This document shows positions 32,337-41,386 of a DNA stretch of 64,000 nucleotides, in pieces. The first letter of the stretch is position 1; every line of letters begins with the position of its first letter. Under the pieces are notes generated by a model that was not told the DNA's origin, did not search any database, and was given only the letters and a program-made list of their open reading frames with translations. A program made the position numbers and the translations under genes. The DNA is from an uncultured Prevotellaceae bacterium (lineage in GTDB: Bacteria; Bacteroidota; Bacteroidia; Bacteroidales; Bacteroidaceae): positions 49,225 to 113,224 of the forward strand of contig ONGG01000003.1 in NCBI GenBank assembly GCA_900317305.1. The letters are read 5' to 3'.

Positions 32337-33901
32337 GATTCAGGATGAGTTTCGTTTTTCTTGTTTTCCAAATAGCCATAGATAGTGAGTTCCTTGTCGG
32401 CAAGAGGCGTCTTGAAGAGGAAACTCGCCAGATAGCCCACCACCAACACGATGAGGTGGCTATAGACCCCCAGCATATAGTTGTGGTGCTTGAAGTTCCA
32501 CTCGCCAAGGTCGAGGAGCGTCTCCTTCACCCCATCGCCGTTGAGGTCGACCTTTGTCGAAGTGAGCACGGCATAGGCTGTGAAAAGCACGGCCACGGCA
32601 ATTCCCACATAGAGTCCCTGCTTATTGGCACGCCGGCTGAACAGTCCGAGGATGAAGATACCCACGATGCCAGCCGAGAATATGGCGTAAAGCGAGAACA
32701 GCGCACCGAGCACGCCCTCTCCACCCCATGAGATGTAGAGGCAGGCCACTGCCATCGCCCCCACTCCGGCGACCACCACCATCGTCTTCCCAAAGCGCAG
32801 CTGCTGACGGTCGGTGCTATCCTTCTTGAAACGGGCGTAGTAGTCTTGCACGGCGATGGCGGAGAGACAGTTCAGGTCGGCATCAAGGCTCGAGATGGCC
32901 GCTGCCGCCAATGCCGCGATAATCAGTCCGCGTATGCCCACGGGCAACTGGTGACTGATGAAATAGGGGAACACCTCGTCGCTCTTGATTTCCTCGGGGA
33001 GCACAGGAGCTCCCGTGGAATGGTAATAGGCGAAGAGGCAAGTTCCGATAAACATGAAGAGTGCCCAGATAGGCACGCTCATCAGCACACCAATAAACGC
33101 CGCCTTCTTGGCCTCGCGGTCGTTGCGGGCAGTGAGGTAGCGCTGCACGATGGTCTGGTCGGTACCATACTTCTGCAAGGCATAGAAAATGCCATTGAGC
33201 ACCATAACGATGAAGGTGAGTGTGGTGAAGTCGAAATCGTAGGGACCGAATCCTATCTTGTCGTACTCTCCAGCGATGCGGAACACCTCCGACGGTCCAC
33301 CTTCGGGCAAGAACAAGAGCAGAGCCACGCAGATGAGACCTCCACCAATGAGCAGAGCCCCCTGCACCACGTCCATCCACACGATGGCTTCCATGCCACC
33401 AAGCAGGGTAAGGATGATGATGGTGATGCCCAGCACCATTACCACAGAGTAGATATTGATGTTGAGGAAGGTGGCGAGCGCCATCGAGACGAGGAAGAAC
33501 ACCGTGCCCGCCTTGGAGAAATGCCCCAGGGTAAAGGCTAGCGAACTATAGAGTCGCGCGAAGAGTCCGAAGCGCCGTTCGAAATACTCGTAGGTGGAGA
33601 GCCGGATGACCTTCCTAAACAAGGGAACGATGACCCCGATGAGCGCCAGCAGAACGATGGGCACCATGAGTCCCTGCACCAGCAGAATCCAGTTGCCGGC
33701 GTATGCTGCGCCCGGATAGGCCAGGAAAGTGACACTGGAGATGAGCGTGGCGAATATCGACATGCCCACCGCCCAAGCCGGGATACGTCCGCCTGCGGCA
33801 AAATAGGTACTGGTGTCTTTCTGCCGATGGGCAAAATAAACGCCCATGACGATGGCCACCAAGATAGAGACAATGACGATGAAATAGTCTATCCAATGCA
33901 T
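32333..33901 (-). CDS. Sodium/solute symporter (SSS family)
   Basis: A 522-residue inner-membrane transporter with about 13-14 helices. The SSS-family pattern is visible: DTSTYFAAGGRIPAWAVGMS, ATLISSVTFLAYPGAAYAGN (sodium-site region), STYEYFERRFG, ALQKYGTDQTIVQRYLTARN and AALAAAAISSLDADLNCLSA. Relatives carry sialic acid, sugars or carboxylates with sodium. It stands between the aldolase (12 bases upstream) and the Fe-ADH (four-base overlap), so it is very likely the importer of the operon's substrate. A carrier for acidic keto-sugars would fit, since the sialic-acid carriers of this family handle a similar molecule. The specificity is inferred. Confidence 0.88.
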   Translation of the reverse strand: MHWIDYFIVIVSILVAIVMGVYFAHRQKDTSTYFAAGGRIPAWAVGMSIFATLISSVTFLAYPGAAYAGNWILLVQGLMVPIVLLALIGVIVPLFRKVIRLSTYEYFERRFGLFARLYSSLAFTLGHFSKAGTVFFLVSMALATFLNINIYSVVMVLGITIIILTLLGGMEAIVWMDVVQGALLIGGGLICVALLLFLPEGGPSEVFRIAGEYDKIGFGPYDFDFTTLTFIVMVLNGIFYALQKYGTDQTIVQRYLTARNDREAKKAAFIGVLMSVPIWALFMFIGTCLFAYYHSTGAPVLPEEIKSDEVFPYFISHQLPVGIRGLIIAALAAAAISSLDADLNCLSAIAVQDYYARFKKDSTDRQQLRFGKTMVVVAGVGAMAVACLYISWGGEGVLGALFSLYAIFSAGIVGIFILGLFSRRANKQGLYVGIAVAVLFTAYAVLTSTKVDLNGDGVKETLLDLGEWNFKHHNYMLGVYSHLIVLVVGYLASFLFKTPLADKELTIYGYLENKKNETHPES

Positions 33902-33913
33902 TTCTGTCGGGAG

Positions 33914-34807
33914 TTAGATTTTGGATACTTGTAAAATAATTTCATTCTCCTCACTATCGGTCAAACGGTTGAGCGGCATGAGCATCCAAGGGTCGCACAG
34001 ATGTTTGGTCTGCATCATCACCTTGAGGGCTGCTAGACTGTCGCCAAGCGTACGGCCCTTCTGGTAAATCCCACACACGTCGGCTGTTGCTTTCTGCAAT
34101 CGGAAAGCCTCGTCTTTATCACCATCTATGGCCGCCTGATAGAGTTGTTGATACATCCCGGGAATGAAGTTGCCCCCTGAAGGCACGATACCATCGGCAC
34201 CCATCAGAAGAGTCTCTGCCGACAGCGCCGCACATCCGCAGAAGAACGAGAAGTCGGGGCGCTCCTTGGTGAAAGCGATGCATTCGGTCATGCGCTCGAT
34301 ATTGCGCTCCGAGTCTTTCAGTCCCACGATATTGGGGTGGTCGGCCAACTGTCTCACCACATCGAGCGGGATGCTCATATGGGTGGTGGCGAGGATGTTG
34401 TAGAGCATGAGAGGCCCTGTGATGGAGTCGGCAAGCATCGTGTAGTAGTTGAGCATCTGCTGGGGCGTAAGGGCATAGTAGGTGGGCAGGGTGGCCACGA
34501 TGACATCGGCCCCGGCTTGGTGGTATGCCTCGGCTTGAGCCAACTGCTCACTGAAGCAGTTGCCGGTGAGTCCGGCATAGACAAAAATGCGGTGGTCGGC
34601 AGCACGGACGGCCGACTTGACAAGCGTCACAGCCTCGTCCTTGGCCACGGAGTTGCCCTCTCCTGTGGTTCCCAGGAGCAGGGGTGCCACCCCATTCTGG
34701 ACAAACATCCCGATGATTCTCTCCACTGCGGGCACATCCACCCGGCCTTCTTTGGTCACTGGCGTCACCATGGGTACGACGACCCCCTTGTATTTTTTGT
34801 TTATCAT
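33914..34807 (-). CDS. DapA/NanA-superfamily aldolase or dehydratase
   Basis: A 297-residue TIM-barrel enzyme of the DHDPS/N-acetylneuraminate lyase group: PLLLGTTGEGNS at 42-53 (pyruvate carboxylate-binding loop), Y136 in LMLYN and the Schiff-base Lys164 in IVGLKDSERN. Members bind pyruvate-type keto acids; they cleave or form C-C bonds with pyruvate or dehydrate sugar acids. The start at 34807 gives the standard N-terminus MINKKYKGVVVPMVTPV. It is the first gene of the operon with the transporter, Fe-ADH, PdxA-type enzyme and four-carbon kinase. None of these belong to lysine biosynthesis, so a catabolic aldolase for a 3-deoxy-2-keto acid sugar (Dha or Kdo) is more likely than DapA. Confidence 0.85.
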   Translation of the reverse strand: MINKKYKGVVVPMVTPVTKEGRVDVPAVERIIGMFVQNGVAPLLLGTTGEGNSVAKDEAVTLVKSAVRAADHRIFVYAGLTGNCFSEQLAQAEAYHQAGADVIVATLPTYYALTPQQMLNYYTMLADSITGPLMLYNILATTHMSIPLDVVRQLADHPNIVGLKDSERNIERMTECIAFTKERPDFSFFCGCAALSAETLLMGADGIVPSGGNFIPGMYQQLYQAAIDGDKDEAFRLQKATADVCGIYQKGRTLGDSLAALKVMMQTKHLCDPWMLMPLNRLTDSEENEIILQVSKI

Positions 34808-34845
34808 GGGTATGAAGGATTGGTTCTTTTCCTCAAGACGGAAAA

Positions 34846-34868
34846 GGGGGTGGAAAGTACCCACCCCC
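34846..34868 (-). terminator. Terminator of the queuosine-precursor transporter gene
   Basis: An 8-bp perfect stem (GGGGGTGG / CCACCCCC, 7-base loop) lies 26 bases after the stop of the gene at 34894, with TTTTCC following on the minus strand. It could also act as a leader hairpin of the aldolase operon that starts at 34807. Confidence 0.55.
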
Positions 34869-34893
34869 ATACGGTCTTCATTCCCCGAAAACC

Positions 34894-35625
34894 TCACTTC
34901 TTTTTCCTGAAGATATCCAGAATGTTGTAACTGATGTCGTGGTCGTAGACATCCACGCCCTCATTGGCTTTCACCCACTTGATGACACGGCTGGTGACAG
35001 GCAGCAACACCACCTCGTAGAGCGTCTTCAGGATGAATTGCACCACCATCATGTGGAGCACCAGATAGGTGGGCAATACACCCCAGAATGCCAGGGGGAA
35101 GAAGATAATCGAGTCGCAAGCCTCTCCGCATACGCTACTCATTACGGCGCGCACAGCGAAACGTTGTCCCTGTTGCCTCACCTTCAACCTACTCATCACA
35201 TAGGCGTTGACGAAACTTCCACAGACAAATGCGGCGCACGAGGCAATGGCGATGCGTGGCGTCAGGCCAAAGATGGCATGAAATCCTGCCTCGTTATCCC
35301 ATCCCGGTGCCCCAGGCATGGCATCAACCAATGCGCATAGAACGAAAAACAGTTCCATCATCACGAATCCAGTCCAGATGAGCAGACTCGCCCGCCGGTA
35401 GCCCCACACCTCGGCCACAATGTCGTTGATGACGTAAGAGATGGGGAACACCAACAGTCCGCCGGTGAGGCCGATGGGACTATTGAGGATTTGCTTGGTT
35501 TCCAAAATGTTGGACGCAACAAGGCATAGCGTGAAAGCCACCATAAGATGGAGGAAGAGCACGCTCACCTGATCTTTGGGCGAACGGAAAGCCTTTTCTT
35601 GCAAATTGTCAGTATTTTTCATCAT
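34894..35625 (-). CDS. yhhQ: Queuosine precursor transporter (YhhQ family)
   Basis: A 243-residue inner-membrane protein with about six helices and the YhhQ/ECF-like signatures LVASNILETKQI, FPISYVINDIVAEVWGYRRA, SSVCGEACDSIIFFPLAFWG and LVLHMMVVQFILKTLYEVVL. The family imports queuosine precursors (preQ0/preQ1) for tRNA modification. The start at 35625 is chosen (MMKNTDN); the longer frame to 35691 adds a charged leader that runs across the promoter box at 35656-35663. It is a single-gene unit, apparently unrelated to the RG-II genes on either side. Confidence 0.88.
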   Translation of the reverse strand: MMKNTDNLQEKAFRSPKDQVSVLFLHLMVAFTLCLVASNILETKQILNSPIGLTGGLLVFPISYVINDIVAEVWGYRRASLLIWTGFVMMELFFVLCALVDAMPGAPGWDNEAGFHAIFGLTPRIAIASCAAFVCGSFVNAYVMSRLKVRQQGQRFAVRAVMSSVCGEACDSIIFFPLAFWGVLPTYLVLHMMVVQFILKTLYEVVLLPVTSRVIKWVKANEGVDVYDHDISYNILDIFRKKK

Positions 35626-35904
35626 GTTTGTTTTTCTTAATGAATTTCTTTTTGGCAAATTTAGCATCAAATATTCTTTTCTCTTCTCCAAATCAGATAA
35701 AATGCAGGAAAATCATCAGACAGAGGCCACATAATGCGACATCCATCGGTATCCACTGCTCAATCTGTCCGATTTCCATACAAGTGATGACCAAATAAAA
35801 ATCGCTTCTACGGACAAAGACCATTCGCAATATATAAAAAACATTATATAAAAAGTACAAATCCGAATTTTATGCGTCGATTAAGAAAAGACTGTTTTTA
35901 TTCT
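35626..35904. other. Divergent intergenic region, yhhQ / RG-II operon
   Basis: 279 bases without a gene. TAAATTTG on the minus strand (35663-35656) fits a -7 box for yhhQ. On the plus strand I find no clear TAnnTTTG box for the large operon that starts at 35905. The last 60 bases are very AT-rich, with repeated TATATAAAAA. Confidence 0.55.
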
Positions 35905-38900
35905 ATGAATAAATATCTGACGATTCTGCTACTTATGGCATGGAGCCTCCTTACGGTTCATGCCAAGGACATCTATGTCTCCACCTCCTTCCATGAGCCC
36001 GCCACCGAAGGACTGCGCTTTATCTACAGCACCGACGGACTGCGGTGGGACTCCATCCAAGGTGTGTTTCTCACCCCACAGGTAGGCAAGCAAAAAGTGA
36101 TGCGCGACCCTTCTATCGTCCGTGGTCCCGACGGCACGTTCCATCTGGTATGGACCAGTTCGTGGCGAGGCGACCGGGGGTTCGGCTATGCCTCGTCGAA
36201 AGACCTGATACACTGGAGCGAGCAACGCTTCATCGAAGTGATGAGCGACACCACTACGGTGAACGTGTGGGCTCCTGAACTGTTCTACGACGACGTGCGC
36301 AAGCAATTCCTCATCGTCTGGGCCTCGTGCGTGCCAGGCCGGTTTCCCGACTATCAGGAAGAGCACCTCAACAACCACCGGCTCTACTATACCACGACGA
36401 AAGACTTCAAGACCTTTGCCAAGACCCAACTCTTCTACGACCCCGATTTCAGCGATATCGACGCCACTCTGGTGAAGAGAGGAGCGAAAGACTATGTGAT
36501 GGTGGTGAAAGACAACTCGAGGCCCATGCGCAACATCAAGGTGGCCTTCGCCGAGTCGCCCTACGGTCCTTGGAGCAAAGCTTCGGAACCGTTCACCGAA
36601 TCGTTCACCGAGGGACCAAGCACCGCCCGCGTGGGCGACTGGTGGTATATCTACTACGACTCCTACCGCCACGGCATCTATGGCGCACACCGCACCAAGG
36701 ACTTCGTGCATTTCGAGGACCGCACTGGCGCCGTGAACTTCCCCGTTGGCCATAAGCACGGCACCGTGTTCATGGCCCCCGAGGAACTTGTAGAGGGACT
36801 CATCAAATACAACCGTGACGTGGTGCACTACACCGGCAAGACCATCGCCCGCCCCGAGCGCCACGATGGCGGACTAAAGCCCGTGGTGGGTGTGCACAAT
36901 ATCCAGACCATGCGCGGCAGCCGTCCCTGGACCTACAACCACCAGCCCATGATGGCCTACTGGAACGGCAAGTTCTACATGCACTACCTCACCGACCCCC
37001 GGCATGAGCATGAGCCACCAGGAAAGACCATGCTGCAGACTTCCGACGACGGGTATACGTGGAGCGACCCTGTGGAACTGTTTCCCGAATACCCCGTTCC
37101 CGATGGGTTCACGAAGACCACCCTGCCCGGTATCGAGGCGAAGAACCTGAAGGCCATCATGCACCAGCGCGTGGGATTCTACGTGGCCCCAAATGGGAAA
37201 TTGATTGCCATTGGCAACTACGGCATTGCCCTTACGCCCAAGGACGACCCCAACGACGGCAACGGCATCGGGCGCGTGGTGCGTGAGGTGAAGGAAGACG
37301 GGACCTTCGGCCCCATTTACTTCATCTATTACAACCACGATTTCAATGCCCGCAACACCATCTATCCCTATTACAAGAAGTCGAAGGACAAGGCCTTCGT
37401 GCGGGCTGTCGACGCCCTGATGGCCGACCCCATGCAACGCATGCAGTGGGTGGAGGAAGCCGACCGCAACGACCCGCTCATCCCGTTGAACAAACCCTAC
37501 AAGGCATTCAGCGGCTACACCCTGCCCGACGGCCGGAAGGTGGCCCTGTGGAAACATGCCGTGACCAGTCTGTCGGCCGATGGAGGCAACACCTGGCGCG
37601 TGCCCTGCGACCGTGCCCCCGGCTTCGTCAACTCCAATGCGAAGATCTGGGGACAGCGACTCACCGACGGCACTTACGCCACCGTCTACAATCCTGCCGA
37701 ATACCGTTGGCCCCTGGCCATCTCGCTCAGCAGCGACGGACTGGAGTACACCACCCTCTCACTGGTGCACGGCGAGGTGACACCCCTGCGCCATGGCGGC
37801 AACTACAAGAGTTATGGTCCGCAGTACACCCGTGGCATACAGGAAGGCAATGGCACCCCACGCGACAGCGACCTCTGGGTGACCTACTCGAACAACAAGG
37901 AAGACATCTGGGTGAGCCACATTCCGGTTCCCGTGCGCCTCAACGCCACCACCCACGCCCAGGCCTTCCCACAAACCGAACGTTTGTCGGATCTCACCGA
38001 CTGGAACCTGTATGTTCCCCGTTTATGTTCCGTTATCCTAAAGAACGGGTGGTTGAATCTCTACGACTGCGACCCCTACGACTATGCCAAGGCTGAGCGC
38101 GTGATTCCCAATACGAAAGAACTAGAGGTGGAGTTCGACCTGATGATGGACCAAGAGGATGAAGGCGAACTTGACATCGAGTTCTTGGATGATGAGGGGA
38201 ATGTATGCTCCCGCATCGTCGTCGACTCCACCCAGACCATCAGGGTGAAGGGCGGTGCCCGCTATGGCACCATCCTGAAACGCTATGAGCCCGGTGTGGA
38301 GTATCACATTAAAGCCGTGCTCTCCACCTCCCTGCACCGTGCCATCTATTACCTGAATGGGAAGAAAGCCTGTGAACGGCAATTCGACACCCCGGTGGAG
38401 AGCATCTCACGCATCGTCTTCCGCACAGGCATGCCCTTCGACAAGCCCGACTTCAACACGCCCGCCGACCAAGACTTCGACATGCCCCGTGCCGATGAAC
38501 TTGACCCAGCGGTGGGCTATCATATCGCCAACGTCATCAGCCGTTCCGTAGATGACAACATCACTGCCGTTCTCCGTTACGACGATTTCGCCCACTATGC
38601 CGAGCGGTTCAACACGATGGAAGACGAGAACATCGTCACCACTATCCCCAACGCACAGTCGTCGGAATGGATGCGCAAGAACATCCCCCTCTTCGACTGT
38701 CCGCAAGAGAATTTCCGCGAGATGTACTACTACCGTTGGTGGACCCTGCGCAAGCACATCAAGCGCACCCCCGTGGGCTATGGCATGACCGAGTTTCTGG
38801 TCGACCGTTCGTATGCCGACCGCTACAACCTCATTGCCTGCGCCATTGGCCATCATGTGATGGAGAGCCGGTGGCTGCGCGACACCACCTACCTGCACCA

Positions 38901-40047
38901 GATACTGCGCACCTGGTATTTCGGCAACGAGGGTAAGGCGATGTCGAAGATGAACAAGTTCTCCAGTTGGAACCCCTATGCCGTGCAGCAACTCTTCAAG
39001 GTGCAGGGCGACACCGCCTTCATACTTTCCCTGAAGCCACGCCTGGAAGAGGAGTATGCCCGCTGGGAGTCGACCAACCGTCTGCCCTCCGGACTCTACT
39101 GGCAGGGCGACGTGCAGGACGGCATGGAAGAGAGCATCAGCGGCGGGCGCAAGAAGCAGTATGCCCGCCCCACCATCAACAGTTACATGTGTGGCAATGC
39201 CGAGGCCCTGGCCTGGATGAGCATGCTGACTTGGGATGTCGAGGAGGCCCGACGCTACAAAGCGAAAGCCGATACGCTGCGCCACCTCATCGTGACTCAC
39301 CTGTGGAATGAGAAAGACCAATTCTTCGAGACCCGTCGCGGCGACGTAGCCGACACATTGGCAGCAGTACGCGAGGCGATAGGCTACATCCCCTGGTATT
39401 TCAACCTCACTTACACGAATCCGAAATATGATGTGGCATGGCAGCAAATCCTCGACGAGCAAGGCTTTTCTGCTCCCTACGGACTCACCACCGCCGAGCG
39501 CCGCCATCCACAGTTCCGCTCGCATGGCGTAGGCAAATGTGAGTGGGACGGTGCCATCTGGCCCTTCGCCACCTCACAGACACTCACCGCCCTGGCCAAC
39601 TACCTCAACAACTACCGCACCCCACATGTGGTGGGCGACTCCGTCTTCTTCAGGCAGATGGAACTATATGTGGAAAGTCAGCACCACCGCGGACGGCCCT
39701 ACATTGGCGAATACCTTGACGAGAAAAACGGAGCCTGGCTCATGGGCGACCGTGAGCGCAGCCGCTACTACAACCACTCCACCTTCAACGACCTGATGAT
39801 AACGGGCATCGTGGGACTTCGGCCGCAGGATGACGGAAGCATCGTGGTGAACCCCTTGCTGCCCGACAACCAATGGGACTACTTCTGTCTCGACGGTGTG
39901 AACTACCGCGGCCATATGCTCACCATCATCTGGGACAAAGACGGTCAGCACTATCACCAAGGCAGCGGTCTGACGCTGCTTGTCGATGGCCAATGCCGTG
40001 CCCACCGCCCCGACCTGGGCAAAATAGAATACCTATTCGAACATTAA
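35905..40047 (+). CDS. Large multi-domain RG-II enzyme: two beta-propellers plus GH142-like (alpha/alpha)6 domain
   Basis: A secreted protein of 1380 residues. The signal peptide covers about 1-21 (MNKYLTILLLMAWSLLTVHA); it fixes the start at 35905 rather than 35872. Residues about 25-315 resemble a five-bladed GH43-like propeller (VMRDPSIVRGPDGTFHLVW, SFTEGPSTARVGDWWYIYYD). Residues about 322-700 look like a second, sialidase-type propeller (GVHNIQTMRGSRPW, GFYVAPNGKLIAIGNYG). A concanavalin-like spacer at about 735-865 is followed by an (alpha/alpha)6 hydrolase at about 885-1380 (SSWNPYAVQQLFK, GQHYHQG near the end). The order propeller then (alpha/alpha)6 resembles the RG-II enzyme with GH143 (Dha hydrolase) and GH142 (beta-L-arabinofuranosidase) modules of Bacteroides. 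The extra N-terminal propeller may be a third module. It heads the operon. The precise family numbers are uncertain. Confidence 0.75.
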   Translation: MNKYLTILLLMAWSLLTVHAKDIYVSTSFHEPATEGLRFIYSTDGLRWDSIQGVFLTPQVGKQKVMRDPSIVRGPDGTFHLVWTSSWRGDRGFGYASSKDLIHWSEQRFIEVMSDTTTVNVWAPELFYDDVRKQFLIVWASCVPGRFPDYQEEHLNNHRLYYTTTKDFKTFAKTQLFYDPDFSDIDATLVKRGAKDYVMVVKDNSRPMRNIKVAFAESPYGPWSKASEPFTESFTEGPSTARVGDWWYIYYDSYRHGIYGAHRTKDFVHFEDRTGAVNFPVGHKHGTVFMAPEELVEGLIKYNRDVVHYTGKTIARPERHDGGLKPVVGVHNIQTMRGSRPWTYNHQPMMAYWNGKFYMHYLTDPRHEHEPPGKTMLQTSDDGYTWSDPVELFPEYPVPDGFTKTTLPGIEAKNLKAIMHQRVGFYVAPNGKLIAIGNYGIALTPKDDPNDGNGIGRVVREVKEDGTFGPIYFIYYNHDFNARNTIYPYYKKSKDKAFVRAVDALMADPMQRMQWVEEADRNDPLIPLNKPYKAFSGYTLPDGRKVALWKHAVTSLSADGGNTWRVPCDRAPGFVNSNAKIWGQRLTDGTYATVYNPAEYRWPLAISLSSDGLEYTTLSLVHGEVTPLRHGGNYKSYGPQYTRGIQEGNGTPRDSDLWVTYSNNKEDIWVSHIPVPVRLNATTHAQAFPQTERLSDLTDWNLYVPRLCSVILKNGWLNLYDCDPYDYAKAERVIPNTKELEVEFDLMMDQEDEGELDIEFLDDEGNVCSRIVVDSTQTIRVKGGARYGTILKRYEPGVEYHIKAVLSTSLHRAIYYLNGKKACERQFDTPVESISRIVFRTGMPFDKPDFNTPADQDFDMPRADELDPAVGYHIANVISRSVDDNITAVLRYDDFAHYAERFNTMEDENIVTTIPNAQSSEWMRKNIPLFDCPQENFREMYYYRWWTLRKHIKRTPVGYGMTEFLVDRSYADRYNLIACAIGHHVMESRWLRDTTYLHQILRTWYFGNEGKAMSKMNKFSSWNPYAVQQLFKVQGDTAFILSLKPRLEEEYARWESTNRLPSGLYWQGDVQDGMEESISGGRKKQYARPTINSYMCGNAEALAWMSMLTWDVEEARRYKAKADTLRHLIVTHLWNEKDQFFETRRGDVADTLAAVREAIGYIPWYFNLTYTNPKYDVAWQQILDEQGFSAPYGLTTAERRHPQFRSHGVGKCEWDGAIWPFATSQTLTALANYLNNYRTPHVVGDSVFFRQMELYVESQHHRGRPYIGEYLDEKNGAWLMGDRERSRYYNHSTFNDLMITGIVGLRPQDDGSIVVNPLLPDNQWDYFCLDGVNYRGHMLTIIWDKDGQHYHQGSGLTLLVDGQCRAHRPDLGKIEYLFEH

Positions 40048-40048
40048 C

Positions 40049-41386
40049 ATGAGAAAAATCATCGCCACCCTATTGCTGTCGGTAGCCGCAAGTGCTACGG
40101 CACAAAACTTCGAGAACCAGTTCACCCGCTCGCTGAGCGACGTGATGGGCGACGTGCAACGACGGTTCGGCATCCGCCTGAAATACGACATGGACACCAC
40201 GGGCATCAAGGTGCCCTATGCCGACTTCCGCATAAGACCTTACAGCGTGGAGGAGACCCTTACCAACATCCTTGCCCCGCTCGACTTCAAGCCCGTCTAT
40301 CAGCAGAAGAACGTGTGGAAGGTGAAACGCTACGAATATCCACGCCGGCAGCCCGCCGACGGCGAGAAACTCATCGCTTACCTGAGCGGTCTCTATGCCG
40401 ACAAGGCACAATGGGAGGCCCGGCGCGACACGCTGCGCCAAGAGGTGAAAGAGCGGTTGGGTATCAGTCCGCTGCTGGAGTTCAGAGAGGCACCCAAGGC
40501 CGACTATGGAGCCCTCCGCAAGCACGATGGATACACGGTGCAGAATTTCCGTTGCCACACCATTGGCGGACATACCGTCTGCGGCAGCATCTACGCGCCG
40601 CTGCCCCTCACGGGAAAGAAAGCCAAGGGAGCCGACAGCAAGGGGCGACACCCACTCATCGTCTGTCCGAACGGCCACTTCAACCAAGGGCGCTACAATG
40701 CCGACCTGCAGAAACGCTATGGCACACTGGCCCGAATGGGTGCCATCTGCGTGAGTTACGACCTATGGGGCTGGGGCGAGAGTGCCGAGGAGGTAGGCAA
40801 CGAGTCGCACCACACCAGCGAGGCCCATGTGATGCAAGCCTTCAATGGTCTGACCATCCTTGACCTCCTGCTCGCGTCGCGCGTCGACATCGACACCATG
40901 CGTATCGGTGTGAACGGTGGTTCGGGCGGTGGCACACAGACCATGCTGCTCAGCGTGCTCGACGACCGTTTTGCTGCCTCATGCCCGGTGGTGAGCATGT
41001 CGTCGTGGTTTGACGGCGGCTGTCCCTGCGAGAGCGGTATGCCCATCCAACTCGCTGGCGGTGGCACCTGCAATGCCGAACTGGCCGCCCTCTTCGCCCC
41101 CAAGCCCATGATGGTGGTGAGCGACGGTGGCGACTGGACAAGCACCACTCCCGCACTGGAGTACCCCTACCTGCAACGCATCTACGGATTCTATGGTGCA
41201 AAGGACCAGGTGGGCAACGTGCACTTGCCCGACGAGCGCCACGACTTCGGCCCCAACAAACGCCAGGCCGTATACGATTTCTTCATCAGCGTCTTCGGTC
41301 TCGACGCCACCATGCTCGACGAGGACAAGGTGACCATCGAGGACGAGAACATCCTAAGATTTCAACCTAAAAGCATCCAACCATGA
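40049..41386 (+). CDS. Secreted alpha/beta-hydrolase esterase with N-terminal STN-like domain
   Basis: A 445-residue exported protein. After the signal peptide (about 1-18, ending ASATAQ), residues about 25-95 have an STN/secretin-like pattern (LSDVMGDVQRRFGIRLKYDM, YSVEETLTNILAPLDF), a domain more usual in TonB receptors. The rest (about 100-435) is an alpha/beta hydrolase of the acetylxylan-esterase-like group with the nucleophile motif NGGSGGGTQTM, a VSYDLWGWGES oxyanion segment and a late LPDERHDFGPNKRQ that supplies the His. It probably removes acetyl or methyl esters from RG-II; Bacteroides RG-II loci include a pectin methylesterase of this general type. It starts one base after the previous stop and overlaps GH95 by four. 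Confidence 0.8.
   Translation: MRKIIATLLLSVAASATAQNFENQFTRSLSDVMGDVQRRFGIRLKYDMDTTGIKVPYADFRIRPYSVEETLTNILAPLDFKPVYQQKNVWKVKRYEYPRRQPADGEKLIAYLSGLYADKAQWEARRDTLRQEVKERLGISPLLEFREAPKADYGALRKHDGYTVQNFRCHTIGGHTVCGSIYAPLPLTGKKAKGADSKGRHPLIVCPNGHFNQGRYNADLQKRYGTLARMGAICVSYDLWGWGESAEEVGNESHHTSEAHVMQAFNGLTILDLLLASRVDIDTMRIGVNGGSGGGTQTMLLSVLDDRFAASCPVVSMSSWFDGGCPCESGMPIQLAGGGTCNAELAALFAPKPMMVVSDGGDWTSTTPALEYPYLQRIYGFYGAKDQVGNVHLPDERHDFGPNKRQAVYDFFISVFGLDATMLDEDKVTIEDENILRFQPKSIQP

Noticed and set aside
33914-34807. DapA, the lysine-biosynthesis enzyme
   Set aside because: The fold and Schiff-base lysine fit the whole superfamily, but the operon partners (SSS transporter, Fe-ADH, PdxA-type, four-carbon kinase) have nothing to do with lysine.
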